From Clostridiales bacterium (GTDB lineage Bacteria; Bacillota; Clostridia; Oscillospirales; Oscillospiraceae), in NCBI GenBank assembly GCA_009774055.1, contig VSNB01000023.1:1-20200 (forward strand): DNA of 20,200 bases, read 5' to 3'. The notes below the pieces were generated by a model. It was not told the origin of the DNA. It searched no databases and saw only the letters and a list, made by a program, of their open reading frames with translations. Positions 6,206 through 13,306 of this stretch are shown in pieces (positions within the stretch are counted from its first letter, which is position 1; every line of letters starts with the position of its first letter). Made by a program: the position numbers and the translations under genes.

Positions 6206-7834
6206 ATGAAAGTGCTGGTACTGGGCGGCGTAGCCGCAGGAACCAAAGCCGCCGCCAAACTCAAGCGGGAGGACCGCGCCTGTGAGGTGACGGTTCTGAC
6301 CAAGGGAAAGGACATCTCCTACGCCGGCTGCGGCCTGCCCTATTACGTAGGCGATGTGATCCATGAAAAAAGCGAGCTGATCGTTAATACGCCGGAGAAA
6401 TTCGCCGCCCTCACAGGGGCCCGGGTGAAGGTGGAAACCGAGGCCGTAGCCGTCTACCCTGACCGGCATGTTGTGGAGGCCAGGGACCTCAGAACCGGCG
6501 AGACGGCGGAGTATGGCTATGACAAGCTGGTCATCGCCACCGGCGCGTCCCCCTTCGTGCCCCCCATCCAGGGGCTGGATTTGAAGAACGTGTTCGTCAT
6601 GCGGACCCCCGACGACGCCATCGCCCTGCGGGCGGCGGTGGAGGCCGGGGAGATCCGGAAGGCGGTGGTGGCCGGCGGCGGCTTCATCGGCCTGGAGGTA
6701 GCGGAGAACCTGGCCGCCAAGGGCGTCAAGACCACCGTCATCGACTTTGCCCCCCATGTACTGCCCAATTTCCTGGACCCGGAGCTGAGCGAGTACGTGG
6801 AAAACAGGATGGCTGAGGCGGGGATTATGCCCGTCACCGGCGTGGCCCTGGAGGGCGTGGAGGGCGATGGCAGGGTCGAGAAGGTGCTGACCAGCAAGCG
6901 GGGCTATAAGGCCGATGCCTTGGTGCTGGCCATCGGCATCCGGCCCAATACCGCGTTCCTGGAGGGTGCCGGCATTGAAATGTTTAAGGGGACCATCCTC
7001 ACCGACCAGTATCTGCGCACCAACCTGCCGGACATCTACGCCGCCGGGGACTGCGCCATGGTCGCCAACCGCCAGACCGGCAAGCCTGCCTGGTCCCCCA
7101 TGGGCTCCACCGCTAATATTGCGGGGCGGATTCTGGCCGGGAATGTCGCGGGCAAGGAGACGGCCTATCCCGGCGTACTGGGCACTGGTGTGGCCAAGCT
7201 GCCCGGCGGACTGAACGCGGGCCGCACTGGCCTCACCGAGACTGCCGCCCGGGCAGAGGGCTGCGACGTGGAAACCGTTACCATCGTGGCGGACGATAAG
7301 GCCCATTACTATCCCGGTGCGGGAGTCTTCATTATCAAGCTCACCGCCGACAGGGCCACCCGGAAGCTGCTGGGGGTTCAGGCGCTGGGCACAGGGGCGG
7401 TTGATAAGATTACCGACATCGCTGTGACGGCCATTTCTTTAGGGGCCGAGGTAGATCAGCTGGCGGCCATGGATTTTGCGTACGCGCCGCCCTTCTCCAC
7501 CGCCATTCATCCTTTCGCCCACGGCGTCAACGTCCTGCTCAATAAGCTGGACGGCACACTGGAGTCCTTCACCCCGGCGGAATACGCTGCCGGAGCGGCG
7601 GAGGGCTACGAAATTGTCGATTGCGCCCAGGCTCCAGCCTTGGAGGGCAGGCTGTTTTTAAATCCCGCCGCCATCAACGGTCCGGTAGAGGGGCTTGAGA
7701 AGGACGCGAAGTTGCTTCTGATCTGCACCAAGGGACGGCGGGCATACCTAACCCAGAATCGGTTGAAATTTTATGGCTATTCCAATACTAGGGTGTTGGA
7801 AGGGGGGACGACCCTTACGGAGTTTGGGGATTGA
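6206..7834 (+). CDS. CoA-disulfide reductase-like flavoprotein with rhodanese-like domain
   Basis: A 542-residue NAD(P)H- and FAD-dependent oxidoreductase of the CoA-disulfide reductase/NADH oxidase/polysulfide reductase group. It shows the N-terminal FAD fold (VLGGVAAGTKAAA), the single redox Cys42 in SYAGCGLPYY, the ATGA motif (111-114), the NAD-binding GGGFIG (157-162) and the second FAD motif YAAGDCA (279-284). A dimerisation domain runs to about 450. Residues about 465-542 resemble a short, worn rhodanese domain with Cys507 in ICTKGRRAY. This layout matches CoADR-rhodanese fusions, which reduce CoA persulfides, polysulfides or CoA disulfide. Sulfur or redox homeostasis is therefore likely; the exact substrate is not readable. 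ATG 6206 follows AAAGGAGA; the open frame upstream is leader RNA. Confidence 0.9.
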   Translation: MKVLVLGGVAAGTKAAAKLKREDRACEVTVLTKGKDISYAGCGLPYYVGDVIHEKSELIVNTPEKFAALTGARVKVETEAVAVYPDRHVVEARDLRTGETAEYGYDKLVIATGASPFVPPIQGLDLKNVFVMRTPDDAIALRAAVEAGEIRKAVVAGGGFIGLEVAENLAAKGVKTTVIDFAPHVLPNFLDPELSEYVENRMAEAGIMPVTGVALEGVEGDGRVEKVLTSKRGYKADALVLAIGIRPNTAFLEGAGIEMFKGTILTDQYLRTNLPDIYAAGDCAMVANRQTGKPAWSPMGSTANIAGRILAGNVAGKETAYPGVLGTGVAKLPGGLNAGRTGLTETAARAEGCDVETVTIVADDKAHYYPGAGVFIIKLTADRATRKLLGVQALGTGAVDKITDIAVTAISLGAEVDQLAAMDFAYAPPFSTAIHPFAHGVNVLLNKLDGTLESFTPAEYAAGAAEGYEIVDCAQAPALEGRLFLNPAAINGPVEGLEKDAKLLLICTKGRRAYLTQNRLKFYGYSNTRVLEGGTTLTEFGD

Positions 7835-8284
7835 TCTTCGCCGCCTTTGGCGGCAAACGGTAAATTCTTCTCGAATCGGCCCGGGACCTGCGCACCTCCG
7901 GACTCCGCGCCTGCTTGAACCTACGGTTCAAGACTCCCTTGGACGGGGCGGCGCATTCGTACCGCTTCCCTATACGGGGGATAACGGACTGTGCGGCGGG
8001 TTTATTTGGCAGGCGAAGCCTCCGAATGTCTGATCCTGCGGGCGTCTGATCTAGCGGCTTGGCAAGTCAACCAACTCCGCCTGCCGGCCTGTTAAAGGGA
8101 CGGAGTCTGCTAGGGGGACCTTCTAACGAAAGTGCCCCGGGAGCTCCAGCGTGTAAGACGGTAGGGTCTGCCGGCAATGTCGTTGGATAGACGCTTCGCC
8201 CGATACATGGGAGCTGGCCGATTTAGACCGAACAGATTACAGTGGAAGCGCAAAAACAAAACACCCCCGTAATGCAGGAGGATT
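7835..8284. other. 450-bp gene-free stretch, possible structured RNA
   Basis: No credible coding frame on either strand: short open frames lack ribosome sites and family features. The stretch holds several dyad symmetries: GCCGCC/GGCGGC just after the preceding stop, a perfect 8-bp stem CTTGAACC/GGTTCAAG (7914-7921, 7925-7932, loop TAC), and ACTCCG/CGGAGT bracketing a segment around 8074-8106. GTCTGATC occurs twice (8028 and 8044). It does not contain the signatures I know for tmRNA, RNase P RNA, SRP RNA, T-box, SAM or cobalamin elements. It could be an unrecognised RNA, a long regulatory leader of the reductase gene, or decayed sequence; transcription direction is unclear. Confidence 0.4.
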
Positions 8285-8465
8285 CTTAAGGAACGTAGTT
8301 CCTTAAGCGACCTTTTGCTTCTTTTCGCTCGCGCGAAAAGAAGGCCCCCGCGCCGGCGAGGCGCGAAGCTAAACGAAAGAAAAGAGCCCTCGCCGCCCCG
8401 CAGGGGCGGAACGAACCGCCCATCAACGAGGAAAGAAAAAAAGCAGTCGCGGCTCGCAGGGCCGC
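8285..8465. repeat. Cluster of five short hairpins
   Basis: Five inverted repeats follow one another: a 10-bp stem with GTA loop (8285-8294/8298-8307), an 11-bp stem (8318-8328/8333-8343), a 6-bp stem (8349-8354/8360-8365), a 7-bp stem (8393-8399/8403-8409) and a 5-bp stem (8449-8453/8461-8465). The first three stems are perfect and closely packed, as in dispersed palindromic intergenic elements. The cluster ends about 30 bp before the reductase start, so it may also form part of that mRNA leader. Membership of a dispersed family cannot be tested from one copy. Confidence 0.5.
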
Positions 8466-8497
8466 AGATAAAACCAACCGGAAAAGGAGAATAAACG

Positions 8498-9451
8498 ATG
8501 GCAACTCTGACAATTAACCCCACAGACGAAAAGAGAGTAAAAGCCCTGGGCTTCCTCTCCAACAAAGGAACCGACAACTTCTCTGGCCGCATTATTACCG
8601 TCAATGGCAAAATCACCGCCGCCCAGCAGCGGTGCATCGCCGAGGCGGCGGAAAAATTCGGCAACGGTATCGTTACCTTTACCACCCGCCTGACCATCGA
8701 GGTCCAGGGCATCCCCTACGACAAGATCGAGGACTTCCGCGCCTATATCGCCAAGGAGGGCCTGGTTACCGGCGGTACAGGCTCCCTGGTGCGCCCCGTG
8801 GTAGCCTGCAAGGGCACCACCTGCCAGTACGGCCTGCTGGATTCCTTCGGCCTCAGCGAGGAGATTCACCGCCGCTTCTACGAGGGCTACCGCACCGTGC
8901 GGCTGCCCCACAAGTTCAAAATCGCCGTGGGCGGCTGCCCCAACAACTGCGTGAAGCCCGACTTGAACGACCTGGGCATCATCGGCCAGCGCATCCCCGG
9001 CCTGGACCCCGACGAGTGCAACGGCTGCAAGAAGTGCGGCGTGGTCCAGGCGTGTCCCATGGGCGCGGCCAAGCTGGAGGACGGCGTGCTGGAGATTGAC
9101 AAAGACGTCTGCAATAACTGCGGGCGGTGCATCGGGAACTGCCACTTTGACGCGCTGGACGAGGGGACCTATGGCTATAAGATTTATATCGGCGGCCGCT
9201 GGGGCAAGAAGATCGCCCAGGGCCGGGCCCTCAGCAGGATCTTTACCGATAAGGAGGAGGCTCTGGCGGTGATTGAGAAAGCCATCCTTCTCTTCCGGGA
9301 GCAGGGCAAGACCGGCGAGCGCTTCGCCAAGACCATCGAACGCCTGGGCTTTGAGAACGTGGAAGCCCAGCTGCTGTCCAACGACCTGCTGGAGCGCAAG
9401 CAGCAGATTCTGGATGCCGAACTTCACCTGACGGGCGGCGCGACCTGCTGA
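8498..9451 (+). CDS. Compact siroheme/4Fe-4S sulfite (or nitrite) reductase
   Basis: A 317-residue reductase with one ferredoxin-like/siroheme half-unit and an inserted two-cluster ferredoxin, as in AsrC-like anaerobic sulfite reductases and related small Clostridial siroheme proteins. The siroheme-cluster cysteines are Cys104, Cys109, Cys147 and Cys151 (CKGTTC, then GGCPNNC). The ferredoxin part has Cys174/177/180/186 (CxxCxxCx5CP) and Cys205/208/211/215 (CxxCxxCx3C). The first pair is spaced C-x4-C, one residue shorter than the C-x5-C of AsrC and most sulfite reductases. Sulfite to sulfide is the likely reaction given metA/metY nearby; nitrite is the alternative. No asrA/asrB electron-transfer partners adjoin it. 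ATG 8498 follows AAAAGGAGA. A strong terminator follows. Confidence 0.87.
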   Translation: MATLTINPTDEKRVKALGFLSNKGTDNFSGRIITVNGKITAAQQRCIAEAAEKFGNGIVTFTTRLTIEVQGIPYDKIEDFRAYIAKEGLVTGGTGSLVRPVVACKGTTCQYGLLDSFGLSEEIHRRFYEGYRTVRLPHKFKIAVGGCPNNCVKPDLNDLGIIGQRIPGLDPDECNGCKKCGVVQACPMGAAKLEDGVLEIDKDVCNNCGRCIGNCHFDALDEGTYGYKIYIGGRWGKKIAQGRALSRIFTDKEEALAVIEKAILLFREQGKTGERFAKTIERLGFENVEAQLLSNDLLERKQQILDAELHLTGGATC

Positions 9452-9482
9452 GAAGGGAAGGACCCGGCGCAGCATCATAGAT

Positions 9483-9524
9483 AAGAAGACCTCCGGACCA
9501 CTGGGTCCGGAGGTCTTCTTTATT
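9483..9524. terminator. Strong shared terminator between convergent genes
   Basis: A perfect 17-bp stem (9483-9499 with 9504-9520, four-base loop) is followed on the plus strand by TATTT. AAG/CTT ends give T-rich sequence on both strands, so it can end both the reductase transcript and the metA transcript. It touches the metA stop codon (9520-9522). Confidence 0.9.
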
Positions 9525-10449
9525 TGCTGGAGTCCGGAATCGCGCCCAGATCAAAGGGCGTGGTCTGGTACACGAAATAGTTCAGCCAGTTGCTGTAGAG
9601 CAGGTTGGCGCAGGAACGCCAGGTGACGCGGGGGGGCTGGGTATCGTCGTCATTGGGATAATAGTTTTTCGGCGGCTCGATGGGCTTGCCCAGGTTCTTG
9701 TCCCGCAGGTACTCCTGCTCCAGAGTCAGCGCGTCATATTCCGAGTGTCCGGTGATAAAGATCTGCCGGCCGTTCTCGGTGGACAGGGCGTAGACCCCCG
9801 CCTCCGGGGAGGTGGCCAGGATTTTCAGCTCCGGAACCCTCTCCACGTCCTCCCGCAATATGGTGGTGTGCCGGGAGTGGGGCACCATGAACACGTCGTC
9901 GCTGCCCCGGAAGAGCATGTTGCTCTTCCGCTCCACAATATGGGGGAATATCCCGAAGAGCTTCTTTTCCAGGGGATGCTTCTGGATGCCATGGTGGTAG
10001 TACAGTCCCGCCTGGGCTCCCCAGCAGATGTGGAAGGTAGAGTGGACGTGGCTCTTGGACCACTCCATGATTCCGCACAGCTCCTCCCAGTACTCCACCT
10101 CCTCGAAGGGCAGGTGCTCCACCGGCGCGCCGGTGATGACCATGCCGTCGTAGTTGTTCTCCCGCACGTCGTCAAAGTGGCGGTAGAAGGCCAGCATGTG
10201 CTCCTGGGGCGTATTCTTGGGTACATGGTCCCGGGGGGCGATGAGCTCCAGCTCCACCTGCAGGGGGGTGTTGCTCAGCAGGCGGCTGAGCTGGGTTTCC
10301 GTGGCGATCTTGGTGGGCATCAGGTTCAGCAGCAGAATTTTCAACGGCCGGATATCCTGGGCGACGGCCCGCCGCTCCGTCATGACGAAGATGTTCTCGT
10401 CTTTCAGCGTCTTGGCGGCGGGCAGCTCGTTGGGGATTCGGATGGGCAT
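9520..10449 (-). CDS. metA: Homoserine O-acetyltransferase (MetA family)
   Basis: A 309-residue MetA-family acyltransferase that activates homoserine, the first committed step of methionine synthesis. The nucleophile Cys142 (HICWGAQAG) and the His235/Glu237 pair (GHSEYD) are present at canonical positions. Residue 111 is Glu (TGAPVEHLPF). In this family Glu111 has been linked to acetyl-CoA, and Gly at this place to succinyl-CoA, so the product is predicted to be O-acetylhomoserine despite the common 'succinyltransferase' label. ATG 10449 follows AAGGAGA; the long open frame beyond it is a shadow of the transporter. It lies 17 bp downstream of the MFS gene, so the two are likely cotranscribed. 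O-acetylhomoserine is the substrate of the metY product encoded 1.5 kb away. Confidence 0.95.
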   Translation of the reverse strand: MPIRIPNELPAAKTLKDENIFVMTERRAVAQDIRPLKILLLNLMPTKIATETQLSRLLSNTPLQVELELIAPRDHVPKNTPQEHMLAFYRHFDDVRENNYDGMVITGAPVEHLPFEEVEYWEELCGIMEWSKSHVHSTFHICWGAQAGLYYHHGIQKHPLEKKLFGIFPHIVERKSNMLFRGSDDVFMVPHSRHTTILREDVERVPELKILATSPEAGVYALSTENGRQIFITGHSEYDALTLEQEYLRDKNLGKPIEPPKNYYPNDDDTQPPRVTWRSCANLLYSNWLNYFVYQTTPFDLGAIPDSSK

Positions 10450-10466
10450 GACGTGTCTCCTTGCTT

Positions 10467-11633
10467 TCAGGGTTTTGATGGAATGAGTCTCGCTTTTCTT
10501 GAGGCGGCCAGCATAATGAGGTAAAAGACCAGCAAATAGACGGGGAAAATTCCCATGTGGACCACCTGCCCCAGAACCCCGCAGACCGCCGGAGCCGCCA
10601 GGATGCCCGCGTAGGACGCCGCCATCTGGGTGCCCATGACAGCCTGGGACGCCTCCTGGCCGAAGTTCCGGGGGGTAAGGTAATTGAAGTTGGGGAACAG
10701 AGGCCCGTTGCCCAGTCCCACCAGAAACAGGCCGGTTCCCGCGGCCCATGGAGCGCCCGGCAGCAGCAGGATCGCCAGGGCCGCGCCCAGGACCGCCTGG
10801 CCGATGCCGATGATCCGCCAGCTGTCCAGCCGGGCGGCCAGCAGTCCGGAGAGGAACCGCCCCAGGGCCATGCCCGCGTAGTAGAGCATCACCAGTCCGG
10901 CGGCCTGCTCCGCCGCCATATGCCGGACCTCCACCAGAAAGGTGCTGGCCCAGTTTCCGCAGGTGCACTCAATGGCGCAGGAAGCGATGAACAGCGTCCA
11001 CATCAGCTTCACGCCGGGAATCCGGGCAATTTCTCCCAGGCGCAGGTCCTTTGCCTGCTCCTGCGCTCCGGCCTCCGTTACCGGATGAACCTTTCCCCAC
11101 ACCGGCAGGGTAACAGCCAGCAGCGCCGTTACAGCCAGCTGGATGCCGAAGGCAATCCGGTAGCCGCCTCGCCAGCCCAGCTTGCCGTCAATAACCTGGG
11201 ACAGGACGAAGGGGCTGATGGTGACGCCGATGCCGAAAAAGCAGTGGAGAAAGCTCATAACCCGGGCGGAGTAGTGGAGGGCTACATAGTTGTTCAGCGC
11301 GGTGTCGATGGCACCCGCCCCCAGTCCCAGGGGGATGGCCCACAGGCACATCGCCGGCAGGCTTCCCGAAAAGGAGAACCCCAGCAGCGCGGCGGCGGTC
11401 ATGGCGGTGCTGATCGCGGCGACCCTGCCGGTCCCCAGCAGCCGGATGATCTTGGCGCTCATCACGCTGGATACGATTGTCCCGCAGCATATAGTCATGC
11501 TGACGAAGCTGGCAAAGGAGATGGGCAGATGGAACTCTCTGTAGACCGCCGGCCACGCCGTGCCGAACAGGGAGTCCGGGATGCCCAGGCCGATGAAGGC
11601 GACATAGATAACAATTAACAGTAACGTTGCCAT
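10467..11633 (-). CDS. MFS transporter
   Basis: A 388-residue major facilitator superfamily permease with about 12 hydrophobic helices and a central loop near residues 195-215 (HPVTEAGAQEQAKD). The first helix carries FIGLGIPDSLFGTAWPAV, seen in the sugar/FucP-like and YfkF-like exporters. LGLGAGAIDTALNNYVA in helix 4 is also typical of that branch. Substrate is not readable. The coupling to metA (17 bp) suggests a methionine-pathway metabolite or amino acid, but that is inference from position. Its ATG at 11633 lies 5 bases after the stop of a gene remnant, and its ribosome site (GTTGAG) is weak, so translation may once have been coupled to the lost upstream gene. Confidence 0.88.
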   Translation of the reverse strand: MATLLLIVIYVAFIGLGIPDSLFGTAWPAVYREFHLPISFASFVSMTICCGTIVSSVMSAKIIRLLGTGRVAAISTAMTAAALLGFSFSGSLPAMCLWAIPLGLGAGAIDTALNNYVALHYSARVMSFLHCFFGIGVTISPFVLSQVIDGKLGWRGGYRIAFGIQLAVTALLAVTLPVWGKVHPVTEAGAQEQAKDLRLGEIARIPGVKLMWTLFIASCAIECTCGNWASTFLVEVRHMAAEQAAGLVMLYYAGMALGRFLSGLLAARLDSWRIIGIGQAVLGAALAILLLPGAPWAAGTGLFLVGLGNGPLFPNFNYLTPRNFGQEASQAVMGTQMAASYAGILAAPAVCGVLGQVVHMGIFPVYLLVFYLIMLAASRKARLIPSKP

Positions 11634-11638
11634 ATGAG

Positions 11639-11806
11639 CTACTCAACTTCTGTCCGTATAGTAATAGTAAATATTTCCGGCAAATCAAAGATGGCTTCCT
11701 TCAAGAACAGCGGGTAAAAGTACTCGTTCTTCAGCCGTTCAAACGCCAGCCGCTCAAAATCATGGGTGTGGCGTCCCTCCTTGAGTGAAAATTTTTCACC
11801 CTGCAA
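11639..11806 (-). pseudogene. C-terminal remnant of an unidentified gene
   Basis: An open stretch of 55 residues runs from a TTG after a stop codon to TAG at 11639-11641. It reads like a real C terminus: a mixed-charge helix (HTHDFERLAFERLKNEY) followed by FYPLFLKEAIFDLPEIFTI. There is no ATG in frame and no ribosome site. The region upstream is repeat-like non-coding sequence. The stop lies 5 bases before the MFS start, as in an operon. The best reading is the tail of a gene whose front was deleted or replaced. I cannot name the parent family. An alternative is a short unrecognised protein with a TTG start. Confidence 0.4.
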
Positions 11807-11997
11807 TCATTTGTTTGGCATATAAAAACCTGTACTCATAGGCGGGGGATACTGGATGGGCGAGGGATTTTACCGCCCTGCAAGGCAAAAAATCGCAGGA
11901 ATACTGGACGTATTTCAAGATTTTTTAACGCAGCAGGGTGGTGAAAGATCCGACCAGACGGCGTTTAACGCCTGTGAATACAGGCTCTAAGCCCTCA
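11807..11997. repeat. Repeat-like non-coding spacer with inverted repeats
   Basis: This contains no gene. Two related blocks (GATACTGGATGGG at about 11848 and AATACTGGACGTA at about 11901) and several inverted repeats (GGGCG/CGCCC 11858-11878, CCTGC/GCAGG 11877-11899, GGCGTT/AACGCC near 11962, GCCTGT/ACAGGC near 11974-11989) suggest an interspersed palindromic element. The base composition is more AT-rich than the flanking genes. The stem nearest metY may help end its transcript, although no clean T-run follows. Confidence 0.4.
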
Positions 11998-13278
11998 TTA
12001 CACCGCCGCCAGCGCCTGCTCCAGGTCGGCGATCAGATCCTTCCTGCTCTCCAGCCCCACGCTCAGCCGCACCAGGTCAGCGGAAACTCCGGCGGCCTCC
12101 AGCTCGGCGTCGTTCATCTGCCGGTGGGTGGAGCTGGCAGGGTGGAGGCAGCAGGTCCGTGCGTCCGCCACGTGGGTGGCGATGGTCCCCAGCCGCAGGC
12201 GGCCCATAAAGGCTTCCGCCGCCTGCCGCCCGCCCTTCATGCCGAAGCTGACCACGCCGCAGGAGCCCTGGGGCAGATACTTCCGGGCGACGCTGTAGTA
12301 GGGGTCGCCGGGGAGTCCGCTGTAGCGCACCCAGGCGATCTTGGGGTGGTTTTGCAGGTACTCCGCCACCGCCTGCCCGTTCTCGCAGTGCCGGGCCATG
12401 CGCACATGGAGGCTCTCCAGCCCCAAGTTGAGGATAAACGCGCTCTGAGGCGAGAGCATGGAGCCGAAGTCCCGCATGAGCTGGGCGGTGGCTTTGGTGA
12501 CGAAAGCGCCCTCCCTGCCGAACCGTTCCGCGTACGTCACGCCGTGGTAGCTGTCATCCGGCGTGCAGAGTCCGGGGAACTTGTCCGCGTGGGCCATCCA
12601 GTCGAACTTCCCGCCGTCCACGATGGCGCCGCCCAGAGCGGCGGCGTGGCCATCCATGTATTTGGAGGTAGAGTGGGTAACGATGTCCGCGCCCCATTCG
12701 ATGGGACGGCAGAGGATGGGTGTAGCGAAGGTGTTGTCCACAATGAGGGGCACCCCGTGGCCGTGGGCGGCCTTGGCGAACTTCTCGATGTCCAGCACCG
12801 TCAGGGCCGGGTTGGCGATGGTTTCGCCGAATACCGCCTTGGTGTTGGGCCGGAAGGCGGCCGCCAGCTCCTCCTCGGTGCAGTCCGGAGCCACGAAGGT
12901 GAACTCCACGCCCATCCGCTTCATCGTGACGGCGAAGAGGTTATAGGTGCCGCCGTAGATGGAGCTGGAGGACACCACGTGGTCCCCGCAGGAGGCGATG
13001 TTGAATACGGCGTAGAAGTTGGCCGCCTGGCCGGAGGAGGTAAGCATGGCCGCCGTGCCGCCCTCCAGCTCCGCGATTTTTTTCGCCGTGTGGTCGCAGG
13101 TGGGGTTCTGCAGGCGGCTGTAGAAGTAGCCCTCGGCCTCCAGGTCAAAGAGCTTGGCCATATCGGCGCTGGACTCGTATTTAAAGGTGGTGGACTGAAT
13201 GATAGGAACCTGCCGGGGCTCGCCGTTGCCGGGACGGTAGCCACCCTGGACGCAGATGGTTTCGATGTGATTGCTCAT
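11998..13278 (-). CDS. metY: O-acetylhomoserine sulfhydrylase (MetY)
   Basis: A 426-residue PLP enzyme of the Cys/Met metabolism family that joins O-acetylhomoserine and sulfide to give homocysteine. The length of about 425-430 and motifs such as YSRLQNPT (53-60), SSGQAANFYA (81-90), GGTYNLF and ESLHVRM favour MetY over the shorter MetB/MetC enzymes (about 380-400). The PLP lysine is Lys206 in THSTSKYMDG, with Asp181 as the pyridine-nitrogen partner (IVDNTFATP). The start follows AAGGAG. It lies 28 bp after the deacetylase gene and shares its promoter. With metA (Glu111) and the siroheme reductase it forms a direct-sulfhydrylation route. Confidence 0.95.
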   Translation of the reverse strand: MSNHIETICVQGGYRPGNGEPRQVPIIQSTTFKYESSADMAKLFDLEAEGYFYSRLQNPTCDHTAKKIAELEGGTAAMLTSSGQAANFYAVFNIASCGDHVVSSSSIYGGTYNLFAVTMKRMGVEFTFVAPDCTEEELAAAFRPNTKAVFGETIANPALTVLDIEKFAKAAHGHGVPLIVDNTFATPILCRPIEWGADIVTHSTSKYMDGHAAALGGAIVDGGKFDWMAHADKFPGLCTPDDSYHGVTYAERFGREGAFVTKATAQLMRDFGSMLSPQSAFILNLGLESLHVRMARHCENGQAVAEYLQNHPKIAWVRYSGLPGDPYYSVARKYLPQGSCGVVSFGMKGGRQAAEAFMGRLRLGTIATHVADARTCCLHPASSTHRQMNDAELEAAGVSADLVRLSVGLESRKDLIADLEQALAAV

Positions 13279-13306
13279 GGTGTTCTCCTTATCGCTGATA
13301 GCTGAA

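Noticed and set aside
5885..7306. 473-codon minus-strand open frame
   Set aside because: Shadow of the CoADR-like flavoprotein; it has no ribosome site or domain features.
7773..8033. 86-codon plus-strand frame overlapping the end of the flavoprotein gene
   Set aside because: Out of frame with the flavoprotein, no ribosome site, no family features.
7835..8497. tmRNA, RNase P RNA, SRP RNA, T-box, SAM or cobalamin riboswitch
   Set aside because: None of the signature sequences I know for these was found on either strand, so only an unnamed region is reported.
8110..8712. 200-codon minus-strand frame over the gene-free stretch and the siroheme reductase start
   Set aside because: No ribosome site, Arg/Ser/Phe-rich shadow composition, and it runs through the hairpin cluster into a confident plus-strand gene.
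9483..9524. Attachment site or inverted-repeat end of a mobile element
   Set aside because: The perfect stem with T-rich ends lies exactly between two convergent stop codons and is best read as a terminator.
11938..13305. 455-codon plus-strand open frame
   Set aside because: Shadow of metY; the minus strand has the complete PLP enzyme with its lysine motif and a ribosome site.
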